Under the pieces are notes generated by a model that was not told the origin of the DNA, did not search any database, and worked only from the letters and a program-made list of their open reading frames with translations. Shown one piece after another: positions 48,781-61,439 of a stretch of 64,000 bases of DNA. Both the position numbers and the translations under genes were made by a program. How positions within the stretch are numbered: position 1 is the stretch's first letter; each line of letters opens with the position of its first letter. This DNA comes from Datisca glomerata (Eukaryota; Streptophyta; Magnoliopsida; Cucurbitales; Datiscaceae): assembly GCA_003255025.1 (NCBI GenBank), contig QANY01002375.1, positions 1,178,001 to 1,242,000 on the forward strand. Reading direction: 5' to 3'.

Positions 48781-50506
48781 TTGGATAAACTACAGTTTTA
48801 TCCCTATAATTTTGGGTAATTTTCATTTTAGATCATTCACTTTAGAAATTAGTAGAATAGACCATACACTTATCTTTTTTATTCACGTTAGACATTCTAT
48901 TAGAAAATATTAACAGTTCGCACGGTTTGTTGATTTACTATTATATGACAAGTAATTTAACGTCACGTCAACTTTTTAATTACCCAACAGCCATATGGGT
49001 GGAACTACCCAAATTACCCTTGATTCCCCAATTCTTTCTACTTCCATTTTCGCGAAGCCATTGTTGCAGCAACCCCCACGTTTTTTGACTTCTCTCTTCT
49101 CCAGGAGAAGGACGGTGTAGCTGGCGATGAAGATGCTTGCTCTTCCACTTGACTCCGACTTAGCACAATTGGCCATGGAATGCTGCTCACTAAAGCGTCT
49201 TAGAGTCATGGCTAATGGATTTCCTTCGTTTCTCCCCAAAGAAGTTGAAAATATCAAAGAGCCATCTGCTCGAAAGCTCGCTTCACGGATTGAGAGGGTG
49301 CCCGTACGTGTACCTCTTTACTCATAAGCAAATCTCTCAAACCACATCAATAAATCTCTCCCCCTTTGCTCTAAGCTTTACCAGTTAGTAACAATTTCAT
49401 TTTTTTCTTTAGCTTTTCTATGCTTTACTCTGTTTCAAATTGCTCTTCAGAACTAATTTTTATTCTTTTATCAGTCCTTTTCTTCTTCTTCGATTTCATT
49501 TTGTTGGCTTAATTTCAATCCAATCAGAGAAAAAAATAAATATTTTTGAATGTTCAGCAAGTTTCTCCCCACCCATTTTTCCTGCATAATTAATATCATT
49601 GCCCATCTCTCTAGAACAATATCATAAATAAGCGAAAACTAAAATAATTTCCTCACTTTCTTTCTTTCTTTACAGCTATTGCTAAAAAGATAATTAAAAC
49701 TCATAATACTAATCCCTTTGGCCATTAATCAGTTATTGCTTTCTTGCTTGTTCAGTCCCGACCCCTCTCTATATCTCTCTGTGCGTTTAAAGCTCTGCAT
49801 GTTGGAGTTTTGGACCCTTTAGCCTACCCACGCAAGAGACTCAAGTGGTTCATCGTCTTCAGAGCCATTAGAGCGAGTTTTAGCGCAAAAGAGACTCAGC
49901 GGATCGGGATCGTCCCCACCCACTTGCAGATCGGCTTCGTGAGGGTGCGGGGAAGAAGACCCCGCTGAAGGATAGCCTGTGGCCCGTGGGTGTGGTGGTG
50001 GCGGAGCTCTGAGCTGATTTATCTCCCCAGCAGTAAGTCGCAAGCAGGGTGTGATGAGTTTCGTGAGGTGGGTGGGGTTGGTCGTGGCTTGTGGTTGTAA
50101 GTGTTTCGTATTGAGAAGGGTATTTTGGAGGTCCCGAACTCGGGAAAGAAGGGGGGATTAGGCCTAATTTGAGTAATTCCTCCAAAGTGGTTGCTGGTTA
50201 ATTAAAAAGCGTTGCTGGTTAATTAAAAAGTTGACGGGGTTGCTGATTAAGTAAAAAGTTGACATAGTTAAATTATTTGTGATATAATGTCAGATTAATA
50301 AATCGTGACAGATCATTGTTGCTGGTTAATTAAAAAATTGATGGGTTATTGATTAAGTAAAAAAGCGTCGTAGTCATATAATTTCAGATCAATAAATTGT
50401 GATAGATCTAATGAAATAAAAATTAAAAATTTAAGATTTACTGTATTAATTTTTAAAGTAAAAGATTTAAAATAAAAATTAACTTGTAAAATTGTAGTTT
50501 ATCCAA
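48781..50506. mobile_element. Candidate Pack-MULE with long inverted repeats
   Basis: The left end (TTGGATAAACTACAGTTTTA, 48781) matches the reverse complement of the right end (TTGGATAAACTACAATTTTA, ending 50506). Similarity recurs deeper: ATTATATGACAAGTAATTTA with GTCAACTTTTTAATTA on the left, against ATTATATCACAAATAATTTA with GTCAACTTTTTACTTA on the right. The right arm is internally duplicated (GTTGCTGGTTAATTAAAAA at least three times). Between the arms lie a gene-like exon, an intron-like stretch and a GC-rich segment (49850-50160). Long TIRs around gene fragments define Pack-MULEs. No clear 9-bp target duplication was found. Confidence 0.55.
49127..49303 (+). pseudogene. Alpha/beta-hydrolase first-exon fragment
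   Basis: The ATG-initiated 59 codons include GFPSFLPKEVENIKEPSARK and LASRIERVP, directly followed by a donor GTACGT at 49304. This resembles the N-terminal exon of a plant alpha/beta-hydrolase family (remembered pattern FLPKEVEKIKDPxARKLAxRIERLPV, as in Arabidopsis At3g10840-like proteins). No following hydrolase exon with a GxSxG motif is seen in the next kilobase. The later segment after a CAG acceptor at 49756 does not continue that family. Inside the candidate Pack-MULE it is most simply a captured exon; otherwise it is a truncated gene. Confidence 0.55.
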
Positions 50507-50707
50507 ATAAGTTTAATGATCAAAATTAAACATTTGCTCAAAATTTGCTTTCTATTTACTGCACATGTTCTTCTGACGACGGTCAAGAACAGACCACTGC
50601 TGCACTGTAAAAAAATCTCTGGACCATAGCAAGCTTTTCAGTTTTCAACTGCATCCCCCTCTCTCCACTCTTCTCATTTGATTTTTACTTTGCCAGTATC
50701 CTCAGCA

Positions 50708-52363
50708 ATGGCATACCTTTCTACCCAATCTTCGACTTCTTCTGGGTCGCGCCTAATAGTACTATGCTTAGTTTTGGTGCAGACCCACATAGCTTCATCA
50801 GCTCTTCTGTTAACTTTGAAGAACCGCCATGGCGACTACCACCAACGAAGGCCAATGCTTCGAGCCAACCAAAGCTCTTGTGCACTATTTTCAGGCACTT
50901 GGGTTCGCGACGACTCATACCCACTTTACAAATCTTCAAGCTGTCCCATCATCGACCCTCAATTCAATTGCCAAATGTACGGTCGACCAGATGCCGATTA
51001 TCTCAAATATAGATGGAAGCCCCTCGACTGCGAGCTCCCAAGGTGAAAGGAGAACAATCGCTTAGATTTGAAAATGCTAATAAATTTTTGTCGTTCTTTT
51101 GTTTTTTTGGGGTTTTTAGACTATAGTGAAGTGACTGTGTTGTGGCATTTTCATCGTAGATTCAATGGGGTTGAGTTTTTGGTGAATATGAAGGGGAAAA
51201 TAGTGATGTTTGTTGGGGATTCACTTGGACGAAATCAATGGGAGTCTTTGATTTGTATGGTTTTAGCTTCTGCTCCTAACACACCAACACAGATGATTAG
51301 AGGAGAACCTCTTTCAACTTTTAGATTCATGGTGAGTCTTCACAAACACAACTGATGCCATTTTTTTTCTTTCTTTTAAATCGCTTCTCTAAATTTCATG
51401 CTTATTTTTAACTTAAGCTAAATCAATCATTCTTTATGCTTCTCAAAGTTGCTTGAATCATAGGGTCATTACACTTACAGATTTGGTTTTAAACATTTAG
51501 GTTGTTATAGAAATACCCCAAAAGTTCTTTTCCATTTTCACTTTTGTACATTTGGGTGCCAACTGAAGAACATTAAAGAGTGAGTTTGGTTGTGTTTTGT
51601 TTGAAAGCACTTAAATGCATTAAATACACTACTTTAGATCACATTTATTTGACTAATGTTATTGTTTGAAGCACATTTTTGTATTTAAAATCACTTCTAC
51701 AAGAAAAATCTATTGAAGTGCTTTCTAAAATGCTTCAAAACACAAATAAACACCTACTCAAGATCAATATGAAATAATTTTCCACTAAAAGAGTGTTATT
51801 TCAATGTATAAAAGTATTTAAAGTCACAAGCACTTCGAAACACTGCCTAACCTCTGTATGCATTGGAAATCAGCATTTTGTCCATCCAAATAGGGTCTAA
51901 TAAGGTTTCATTTCTATAATGCAGGAGTATGGTTTGTCTCTGTCATTCTACAAAGCTCCATATCTTGTGGACATTGATGCAGTGAAGGGGAAGAGAGTAT
52001 TAAAGTTAGAGGACATATCTGGGAACGGCAATTCGTGGCGTGGTGTGGACGTGCTGTTGTTTAACTCTGGTCACTGGTGGAGCCATAAAGGAAGTCTCCA
52101 AGGGTAGGCAGGGTTTGGGTTTGATTAAACATATACTTTTTGACTGAATGAAGTTAGATAAAGAATTTGGTAAATTTTATGTAAGGTGTTGGTTGTATAT
52201 GCAGGTGGGATTATATTGAATCAGGAGGGACATATTACCAAGACATGGATCGTTTGGTTGCAATGGAGAAGGGGTTGAGAACATGGGCCAAATGGGTGGA
52301 TTCTAACATTGATAGATCTAGAACCATGGTTTTCTTTCAAACTATCTCCCCTACACACTACAA

Positions 52364-52405
<42 letters not shown>

Positions 52406-53152
52406 TCTCCCTCCCCTACTCTCCCTCTCCCTCCCCCTCTCTCTCTCATAGTAATAAAGTAATACTGTGTAAAAAGAACTACTAAACTTGGATGTCACCA
52501 ACCGTCCATCTGAATGGGATGAGAGCTCCTCCACCCCCCCCCCCCCCCCCNCCCCCCCCCCCCGCTCTCTCTACAATTGCAAATAGAGATACAGGGGTCA
52601 TTTTATGGTACTAGGGTGTTCCATACAGAAAAGAGAATGTGGAGGAGAGAGAAACTTAAAAAAAGTTCTCTCCTGGCCGCCCTCTTTATGTAGCTCCTTC
52701 CATTATGTTACTGTTTCAATAACAGAGAAATTTTCGGTGACACAGTAGAGTCATGAGTGGTTTGATCAATTTAAATGCTGTGTGAAAACATACTATTAAA
52801 CTTGTATGTCACTACCAGTCCATCTGATTGGGATGCGGGGGAGACCACAACGAAGAATTGTTACGCTGAAACAGCACCGATGGGCGGGACGATATACCCA
52901 ACAGTGGCGGAGTACATTGATCAAATAAGAATTGTGGATGCAGTGATTAAAGACATGAACAGACCACCATATTTGTTGGATATAACAATGCTATCTGAGC
53001 TAAGGAAGGATGCTCACCCATCTATCTATAGTGGTGATTTGAGTCCTGAGCAGAGAGCTAATCCAGCTCACTCTGCTGATTGTAGCCATTGGTGCCTTCC
53101 TGGTCTGCCTGATACTTGGAACCAATTGTTCTACACTGCTTTGTTCTTCTAA
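50708..53152 (+). CDS. Trichome birefringence-like (TBL) polysaccharide O-acetyltransferase
   Basis: TBL proteins are Golgi type II membrane enzymes that O-acetylate xylan, mannan, xyloglucan or pectin. Exons: 50708-51042, 51160-51331, 51925-52103, 52205-52363, 52819-53152; 392 aa, GT-AG introns, frames join. The first ATG in the frame is 50708; earlier codons begin with TTG. Features: N-terminal membrane anchor (about 15-36, LIVLCLVLVQ); TBL domain with CALFSGTWVRDDSYPLY and YGRPDADYLKYRWKP; PC-esterase domain with catalytic GDS (131-133, MFVGDSLGRNQWESL) and DxxH (369-372, DCSHWCLPG). Length and ending fit the TBL36-38 group; the exact subgroup and substrate are uncertain. Intron 4 carries CT and poly-C low-complexity runs and a broken duplicate of the exon 5 junction. 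Transcribed toward asparagine synthetase. Confidence 0.93.
52364..52835 (+). repeat. Low-complexity and duplicated splice-junction segment in TBL intron 4
   Basis: A (CT)n run (52366-52446) and poly-C run (52534-52563, with an unresolved base at 52551) lie in the intron. The text TACTAAACTTGGATGTCACC ... CCATCTGAATGGGATG (52463-52523) repeats at 52774-52835, where it is the true intron end and start of exon 5. In the upstream copy the acceptor AG is CG. Confidence 0.9.
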
Positions 53153-53826
53153 ATATTCAGGTATGAAAATTATGAAGAAAAGAAAAATGAAAGAAGAAGC
53201 GAAATGAATGAAAAGAAAAGTTATGGAAATTGATAAAGTAGTAGACTTAATTCATTTGCATTTCCTCTTCATTTTCCGTTAGTGTCAAACAATGAAAATG
53301 ATTCCCTGCTATGTTTAGATATACTGCTATGTTTGGGTATTAAAAAATAGTAAGAAAAGAAAAATACGAGAAAAAGTAAATGTAATTAGAGGAAAAAACG
53401 AAAGAAATTATTAACATAATAAAATCTCATTCGTATCACTATTTTCCTTTACATATTCCAAACAATTTCACATTTTTCTTTCTCAGATCCAAACACAGCC
53501 ATATAATTTCTTTTCCTTCATAGTTTCTGAGATCCAAATGTAGCCTTAACCTTCCTTCTGCGTTTCCTCTCCTTTTCTAAACATATCAAGTTTTCTTCAA
53601 AGTGAATCATTTTCTGTATTCAACTAACTTCATCAATCAAATATATGAAATATAATGTGGAATGTGAAGAGAAAATTCAAGTTTCATAAAAGCATCTCAA
53701 ATAAAGGTGAAAGATGCATTTAAAGAAATATATTACATATTACTACTGACGTTCACTTTTAAAAAGACTTTACATAATAATAGCCAGTAAGGATTAATAA
53801 TGTTACTTATGACTAAGCTGGAGTAC
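53153..53826. other. Convergent 3' flanks of TBL and asparagine synthetase
   Basis: AT-rich 3' UTR/terminator space for both genes. No ORF of interest. A purine-rich GAAGAAAAGAAAAATGAAAG stretch follows the TBL stop. Confidence 0.6.
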
Positions 53827-56800
53827 TTAGCTGAGGATTGTAAGTCCTGGAGCACTAACTTCCATCATTCTTTGAAGGTTATTATCAATAATCTCGGGTT
53901 GCATAACCCCATTGGAGACAGAGGGAACCTGGCAGCCATAAGCTGATTGGTGCACACCGAGTGCAGCTCTACCAGAAGGGTCAAGATTGTTAGACCATGA
54001 AGCATCCCATTCAACAGCTTTTGCTGTGCTACATGCAACACTTGCTCCTCCCGGGACGGTGAGTCTAGCTGAGTTCTGTGGAACCAAATAAGGAGCAAAT
54101 TCAGCATTTGGTCATGCATTAAAAAGCAACGTATTTTTAAAACAAACTTGTTTGTAATAGACTGTAACTTATTACCTGTGGGAAAAACCTTTCAAAAATC
54201 GTTCTATAGTAGTAGGCTTCTTTTGTGGTTGGGGTGTTATGAGGGAAGATATGAGCAGCGTTTAGGATCATTTTGTCTGTCACCTGAAATTGTTCAATGA
54301 GCACCAATGATTAGCCATTCCAGTTTATTTACCTTAACTAGTATTCACTCTTATCTTTTCTTTCTCTGATGTCCTTTCTCTGTTCAAGGGACAAAAGAGG
54401 GTAAAAACATCTAGGAAAGTTTTCGTCATCTCCCCTCTAGTTTGCTTGAAGACCCGAACACCCATTCTATATTAAAAATTGATTTAAGCTCACTGAAACA
54501 GAAAACCGATAGATTCTCAATGGAAGTACACGAATGTTTTTTTGAATTTGAGAATAGTTTTTGAAAAGAGGAAATGAAAATTTAGAATTTGAAAAAGGTT
54601 TTAAAGGTAGAACACCTAAAATTGTTAGAAAAAATAGGAAGGGACCCATTTGATATTAAAATTTAACTGTATTAGTGTAAGAAATTACATTTTTGGGTTT
54701 ATTTGTCAGTAGAAATATTAAAATAAGATAGATCTATGTTATTTTTCAAAATTCAGAGTAGTGTTCATGTCATTTGGGTAAATTAGAAGAGATGATACAT
54801 GAATTTTTTTGAATATAGAGAAGCGTTAAGAGTTTAGATGAATACATGTTGTTCAGCGTGGTCTTTAAGGCCGTCGATCCAGCTGTAGCCTACTCCGTCG
54901 CTGAACTGTTCCTTCTGCCTATACAAAATATGCTGCAATAGAAAAACAGGACACGTTAGAGAAACAGGCACATTATGTTTAATTTGTAACAATTTGAAGA
55001 TAAAGACCTTAGGCAGATAGGGGTTTTCCTCGTCATCAAAAGCCTTCCTAAGAACCCATTTTTCAATACGCCCTTCTTCAGGTTTAATCTGAAATGGATA
55101 GGATGATGTAGCAGTGAAAAAATCTGTAATCTGTGAGCATAGAAAACTAAGTAATCCTATTGTTATTATGCTTCTTGCACTTTTGATTCTTTACCATCTT
55201 CCACTCAGGGTCAATGTCCATGGCAACATTGATGAAATCTTTATCTAGAAAAGGAACTCGAGCTTCCAAACCCCATGCAGACGTAGACTTATTAGCCCTT
55301 AAGCAATCATACATGTGAAGTGCCTTTATCTGCAATTAAACATAAGCATTTCCTGTTATGGCTTTTCAATTTAAATTCTAAAATTGGACGGATGATATCT
55401 AACTTAAAAAAATAATAAGAAAAATCTAAAGTTTATAAGTTTTTTCAGAATACATGCTCAACAGACTGGTTGTGCAGATCTGTGTCAACGCCTCAATCAA
55501 TCAAACATTACCTCCTATTGGGACTCCCCAACAAGAGGTGATATGTTTGCCACAAAGAGCACTTCATAAAATTGCTAACCTTGCGGCATGTTTCTCGGTG
55601 GAACTCCTCCTTATTAGGTGCCTTGTGGAAGTACAAATACCCACCAAAAATCTCGTCAGAGCCTTCACCAGAAATCACCATCTTTACTCCGAGTGATTTT
55701 ATCTTTCGTGCCATCAGAAACATAGGAGTGCTTGCCCTGATAGTTGTCACGTCGTACGTTTCTATATGGTAGATAACTTCTTCGATTGCATCAATTCCAT
55801 CCTGCCAAATGATAAACATAAAGAACTTTCATTTTGATAGTTAAAAGGATAAGGAATGTATTACCTGATAGTATGTATCTAATTTGCATTTGTACCTGAA
55901 CAGTGAAATGAAACTCATGGTGCACCGTTCCCAAATAATCAGCAACTTCTTTTCCTGCCTTCAAATCTGGTGAACCCTAATAAAGAAAAAATGAAGCATA
56001 TTCTATAAACCAAAACCAAAACCAAAAGAAGCTAGGTGCTCCCGAGATGTATTACGCTTTAAACAATATTTGACTCCAGATCAGATGATGATGTTGCTGA
56101 TGTGTATTGATCAACTCGTACCATGTGTAATGAGTAAAAGATGATAGTAATAAGTTTTACACATTTTTTATGACTAATCGTATTTAATATTACTTGTGAG
56201 ATCGATTATTTCTTAACTTATATTTAAATTAAACAAAATATTACAATACTGGGTTTTTTCCCAGTATTAGTACCAGATGATTCTACAAATGTGTTGGAGT
56301 TGTTCAACAAATATATTTGAGGGTTCAACAAAAATCCCAATATCAATCCGATAAAATGCAGCGATGAAGGGTGACCCATAAATTGAATTTAATAAAAGTT
56401 TACTAGTCCACGCCAAGAGTGAAAGGTTCGAGCTAAGTGTTGTTTTTACCCTTTGTCGTAAGAGCAAAATCTGTAGATATGCTTACCTCCAGTCCAACAC
56501 AGAAGGAATGGAGTTGCGCTCCCCACTGCTTGGCGGCCTTTGTGCCAGCCAGGTGACGAGCTGTGATGGAGGCTACCAAAGATGAATCTAGTCCCCCAGA
56601 TAGCAGAACTCCAAATGGCACATCAGTCATTAACCTTTTGATCACAGCCTGCATTATTACAATATACATCTTTACTATTATTGCAAACTAAGAAGAAACA
56701 AAAAAACATGTCTCTCTTTCATTTGGAGTTGTAATTCATCATACATTTTCAAAAGCATGTCTCAGAGCGAGTGGATCGTATGGGGTTGATGGAATTGCCT

Positions 56801-59440
56801 CAGAGAACCAAGGTGGATTATACCATTGTCTGAATCCGCCGTCTTTGCTAGAGTACAACTGACCAGGTGGAAATAACTCAAAATGTTCACAGTCATCATT
56901 CAATCCTTTCAGTTCTGATGATATCCAAACCGAGCCTGAAGATACACAACAAGGTCATTCATTCATTGAAGCATATTCTTCAACTAGAAGATTAAAGCTT
57001 AAAAACAAGATTTAGAGTATCAATTACCATCGAGTCCCCAGCCAATGTAAAGGGAAGTGATCCCAATAGCATCACGGGCGACAATGAAGCTTTTGTCACG
57101 GGTGTCCAACAGCACGAAAGAAAACATTCCATCCAACATGTCCACGAAATTTTCTCCATATTCTTCATACTACAATGATGCTTAGAAGGTTTAACTTTCA
57201 ATTATCAATTCAACATGACACTGAAAATAATAACTCATGTTAAGCCAGCCTACCAAATGGGCAATAACATCGCAGTCGCTTCCTGTTCGGAAGTTATGAT
57301 TAGGCAAACTCTTCCTGAGCTCTTCATGGTTGTAAATCTCTCCATTTACCTGATTTTTCAGCACACAACGTTCTTCATGAGTTCAAGTAGTAGAGAACAA
57401 GGAAAAAAATACAAAAGTAGCGTTTCTTTTATCTCAAAAAACTGATAAATGCTAACAATGATAGATGTATATTACCGTGACAACAATAGACTTGTCTTCA
57501 TTATAGAGAGGTTGATCACCAGAAGCAGGATCAATTATGGCCAGCCGTTGATGAGCTAGATAACAGTCTTCACGCTGGTAGAGCCCACTCCAATCTGGCC
57601 CACGGTGCTTCAGTCTGTCAAAAACAAAATAAAAAATGGCAGTTCAACTACAGTTTGTTCTCTAAGCTAATTAACCGAGTTTCTGTTTATGATAAAATAC
57701 AAGGATTAAAATACTATTGTAGTCCATCCAGTTTTCATTTTAGTCCTTAAGTTTTGCTTAAATTTTCACGTCAGTCTTTATCATAAAAAATAAGAAGGTG
57801 GACTATCTTTCATAGGATTTTTATTTTACTTTTTTTATGGTATAAACTAAGTGAAACTTTTGTGTAAGTTCAAAGACCAAAATAAAAATAGAAAAAAATT
57901 ATGGACTAAAAAAAGGATAATAGCTAGATTAATAAAATAGTACTCAAGTGTAAATAAATATAAGTTACAGTTTCAGTCCATCAAAGACCTGTCTATACAT
58001 CATATACGATAGTATTATAAATATTTCACGAAAAAAAATAGAAGTTGTGTTATCGTGACAGAAAAACCTATCTCAAAAGGAAAATAGATCTCCTCCTTAA
58101 AAGGGATAAAAAAAGGGTTATATCTGTAAAATCAGGACTGTCGTGAAAAAACGGACAACCCACCATCATCTTAGCACATATCCCAAATTGACAAGACATT
58201 TCATAATTTTTATTTTATTTTATCTTTTTTTAAGATTAAATCAGGAAGTCGGACAGTTCATTTAACAAGATTTTTTCAAATTTCATGAAGTGTAGAGAAT
58301 CACGATCCTTTCAAACGAGCCTTCAAAGTATCAAGGTGTTTGAAAAAACAAATCAGTCCATTAAATAACTATTTGATTGATATCTAATAATTCAATGACC
58401 TAAAATATTATTATGTGTCAGAACATAAGCATGCTCGCATGATCCTAAATCATTAAGATATCATTTAATAGTGAGAATAATACTATATTAAATCTATCGA
58501 ATTGGATTGTATTATATTGTATTGGAGTAAATAATGCAGTCGAATATTTAATGTTATATCGGTTAAAAAATTATACTACTTGTACACTCTTTAGTACATG
58601 ATAGTACTAGTGGTAAAATTATCTCTCATAATTTATTTCTAAAGCTACAGGTTATTTTATATTTTCAATGGCAAACAAAAATATTTCATATAATACAGTA
58701 ATATGAGTACTATTTAGTCTCATCGTATTAGTTAATCCGGATAGACTGTCCAGGTAAATGCATAATAGTACTAAAATAATATTGTTCAGTCTTTTGATAC
58801 CGTCTAATACTGATAATCAAACAAAACCTAAGATGATCCTAGAAAAAGCGACCGAACCTAATCGAAAATGATCATTTTGGTCGATTCTTTTCATTTTTGG
58901 TTCAGGAAAATTAGAGAACCGAAATTTCGGTTCGGTTCGAATTTTTGATGGTTTTCAAATTGAATCGAACCGAAACATTAATTCATAATTTTGATATATA
59001 ATTTTATATCAAATCGAACTGAAATAAAATTTTGATTCTATATTATTGTTTTTCAATAAATCATTTAAAAATTATTTTTAATTAATAATACTAAATCGAT
59101 GAGCTAAATGGAACCTCAGAGTTCAATTCAATTCTTTTGAAATGAATGGTTCGGTTCCATTCGATTTTATTCAACCAGTGAACACCCCTGATTCTACAAT
59201 TTCAAATGTATTTCTCTCCTTCGAATTACAAAACCAGTTTCTTCCTTCCACCTCTCGTTAGTCGTTAAAATAAACAATACCAAAAATTCATGGCGATAAG
59301 AAGCAGCATTTCAATGAATAACAAAAACGAAAATCATGAAGAAGGGAAAAGTGATTTTGCCTGCGAGAAAGCTCGAGAACACGAACACGCTTTGCCTGAG
59401 AATCATCGGAACAACCAAGCACTGCAAGTATTCCGCACAT
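53827..59440 (-). CDS. ASN: Glutamine-dependent asparagine synthetase
   Basis: It makes asparagine from aspartate, glutamine and ATP in the cytosol, the main nitrogen transport and storage step in many plants. Exons (minus): 59440-59361, 57614-57476, 57349-57254, 57169-57028, 56935-56745, 56648-56487, 55976-55896, 55801-55580, 55329-55195, 55088-55008, 54932-54846, 54283-54176, 54075-53827; 590 aa, the usual length. Met-Cys start leaves the catalytic Cys2 of the glutaminase domain ([10 protein letters not shown]); KHRGPDWSG (29-37); [11 protein letters not shown] (from 74); synthetase PP-loop SGGLDSS (233-239); [12 protein letters not shown] (from 341); C-terminal [10 protein letters not shown]. 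Intron 1 has a GC donor. The C-terminal tail after [11 protein letters not shown] is variable in the family; [19 protein letters not shown] slightly favours class II, tentatively. No defect seen. Confidence 0.96.
56245..56268. repeat. Hairpin in asparagine synthetase intron 6
   Basis: Perfect 9-bp stem AATACTGGG / CCCAGTATT around a TTTTTT loop. The neighbouring TTCAACAAATATATTTGAGG text resembles repeats at 60020-60180, hinting at a shared repeat family. Confidence 0.7.
58850..59190. mobile_element. hAT-type MITE relic in asparagine synthetase intron 1
   Basis: The right end GTGAACACCCCTG (about 59178-59190) and CGGTTCGGTTCGA-rich subterminal text match the MITE family at 19.3, 39.3 and 40.1 kb. 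The left terminus is decayed. It lies about 170 bases from exon 1. Confidence 0.7.
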
Positions 59441-59634
59441 TCTCACTGAAATTCAAAATCAAAATGGACAAAATCAATTTAGCTGAGGGAAGAGAGAGAG
59501 AGAGAGAGGTTGATTTGGGGAAAATGTAGAGAGAGAAACGAAGGAATGCGGTGGGAGAAGAACGAGAGAGAGCAAGATGGTAACAATGGTTTATGGTTTG
59601 AAAGGAGTTGGTAAATACCGCATCTAAAGCCACG

Positions 59635-59642
59635 TATTTATA
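59635..59642 (-). promoter_or_regulatory. Probable TATA box of asparagine synthetase
   Basis: TATAAATA on the minus strand, 195 bases before the ATG. The leader holds a CT-rich tract (minus sense of 59493-59508). Confidence 0.6.
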
Positions 59643-59740
59643 CTGCAGGTAAGCATGATACTGTACATACTTTTGCCACCTAAACGATGTCGTGTGAGTA
59701 CAATTGCCGGGCCCATTGCCGAGTCCTTTGCTGCTTCTGC

Positions 59741-59746
59741 CACGTG
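59741..59746 (-). promoter_or_regulatory. G-box upstream of asparagine synthetase
   Basis: The palindrome CACGTG lies about 100 bases upstream of the TATA box. G-boxes bind bZIP/bHLH factors; plant ASN genes are known to be sugar- and light-controlled through bZIPs. A regulatory role here is inferred. Confidence 0.45.
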
Positions 59747-59859
59747 TTTTGATTTTGTTTCCTCCTTTTTTCTTTCTTATTTATTTTTTACTAAATCTCC
59801 CATTTTCAGGGTGATTTTTTTCCAAGGTTTATCCTTCAGAAAATCCAATTGCTGAGTCA

Positions 59860-61399
59860 GCAGTTTTTGTTTTTTTTACAGGCTTGACCAAAACAAAGTC
59901 AAAGGTCTTTTGGACATACCATTTTCAACATTGTACGTTGTACGTGACTGGATTAGGAGGGCCCAAGTGATTAATATTCCAGGTTAGGTAGTATCACAAA
60001 TACAGAAAAATCCATCGTAAAAATTAATAAATATGTTGAATTGTTTAATAAATATGCTCAGAAGTTTAATAAATATATTTAGCGTTTATGAATAAGGGCT
60101 CAATAAATATGTAAAAAATTTAATAAATATAATTAAGGGTTCAATAAAAATGTCTGAAGTTTAATAAATATTGTCGATAATATTATAAAAAAAAGATCCT
60201 GACATGATAGTGTGGCCTCACGAATACTCACTAAATTCATTTTCTTCTTAGAGAATGGAAATGGACAATATTGAATTTGGGTGTAAGGAAGACCCGAAAC
60301 AACATACATTGTCTTTTGATCTAATATATCATTTCATAGGAGATTCATGTAAGTTGATCCATACTTTATAGGGAAGTGATCAATCTCATTGAATCATCTC
60401 ATATGTGATTTACATGTGGGTTTATCTAAATTTAGATCATGTGATTTTCATCAAATTTGAGTCGTTAATTTTCCGTTCAACGGCACAAATTGTTAGTTCA
60501 TGATGATTAAGAACTAAAAAGAGAAACTTTTTAAAATGATCTAGCTCATCTCTCTTTTGAACGAATGAATCAGATGAACCGTGTAACAGAGAATGATAAG
60601 ATACCGTTCTGGTTCATTCAAAGGTGGATAACTCTCTAGTGCCAGTACCTCTGTGATACCGTAGTATGACACTCTCTTTAGCTATAAAACATGGTGATTG
60701 TCATTCTATCACAGGTAATGTCACGGTATTAGCATACTAAGGTATTTAAAATGAGATATATACATTCTCTCTTCTCATCTGTTTTCATTTTAACTTTTTT
60801 TTCTAAGATTCTACGTGCGAGAATTTAATTATTTGTGTACATGTATCTAGCTTGTCAACAACTATCTTGTGCATATAAGAATATTGATGCTATCATAAAA
60901 TATTACTATTTTTAAGAGACATCTACTGTCTCCTAAAAAATTATATATTTGTCATTCTTTACCACCTTGAGGTTAACCTTACTCTCCTTAAATTATCTCG
61001 AAGTTATAAATTCTAGAGGGACTGAAAAAATACTACGAATTTAACTCACAACAACATGATATAAATGTAAGGTTTAACTAATGCGTCAACAAATATTTAC
61101 ATAAGTGTATATAGTGAAATTTCACCAATTATACCAAAAATCACAGCTTTCAATGCTAAAGAAATTGTTCTCCTCTTAAAATTTCATCAAATAAACTTGT
61201 TTCGATGCTAAAGAAAATTCTTTTATTCATGAAAATATGCATAATAGGTTGAGAAATTATTCTGTATTTTAATTATCCGTTACACACACATATATATATA
61301 CTCCAAGATTTTTAACAAATCTTGGAGAAATATTTTTAATGTTAGAAAAATGAAAAAGATCCATCAGTTCATCATGTGTTTCATTGTTTATTTTCTCTT

Positions 61400-61439
<40 letters not shown>

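Noticed and set aside
49819..50185. Proline-rich minus-strand ORFs overlapping in two frames
   Set aside because: They lack convincing ATG starts and similarity; they lie in a GC-rich segment of the candidate Pack-MULE and may be fragment shadows.
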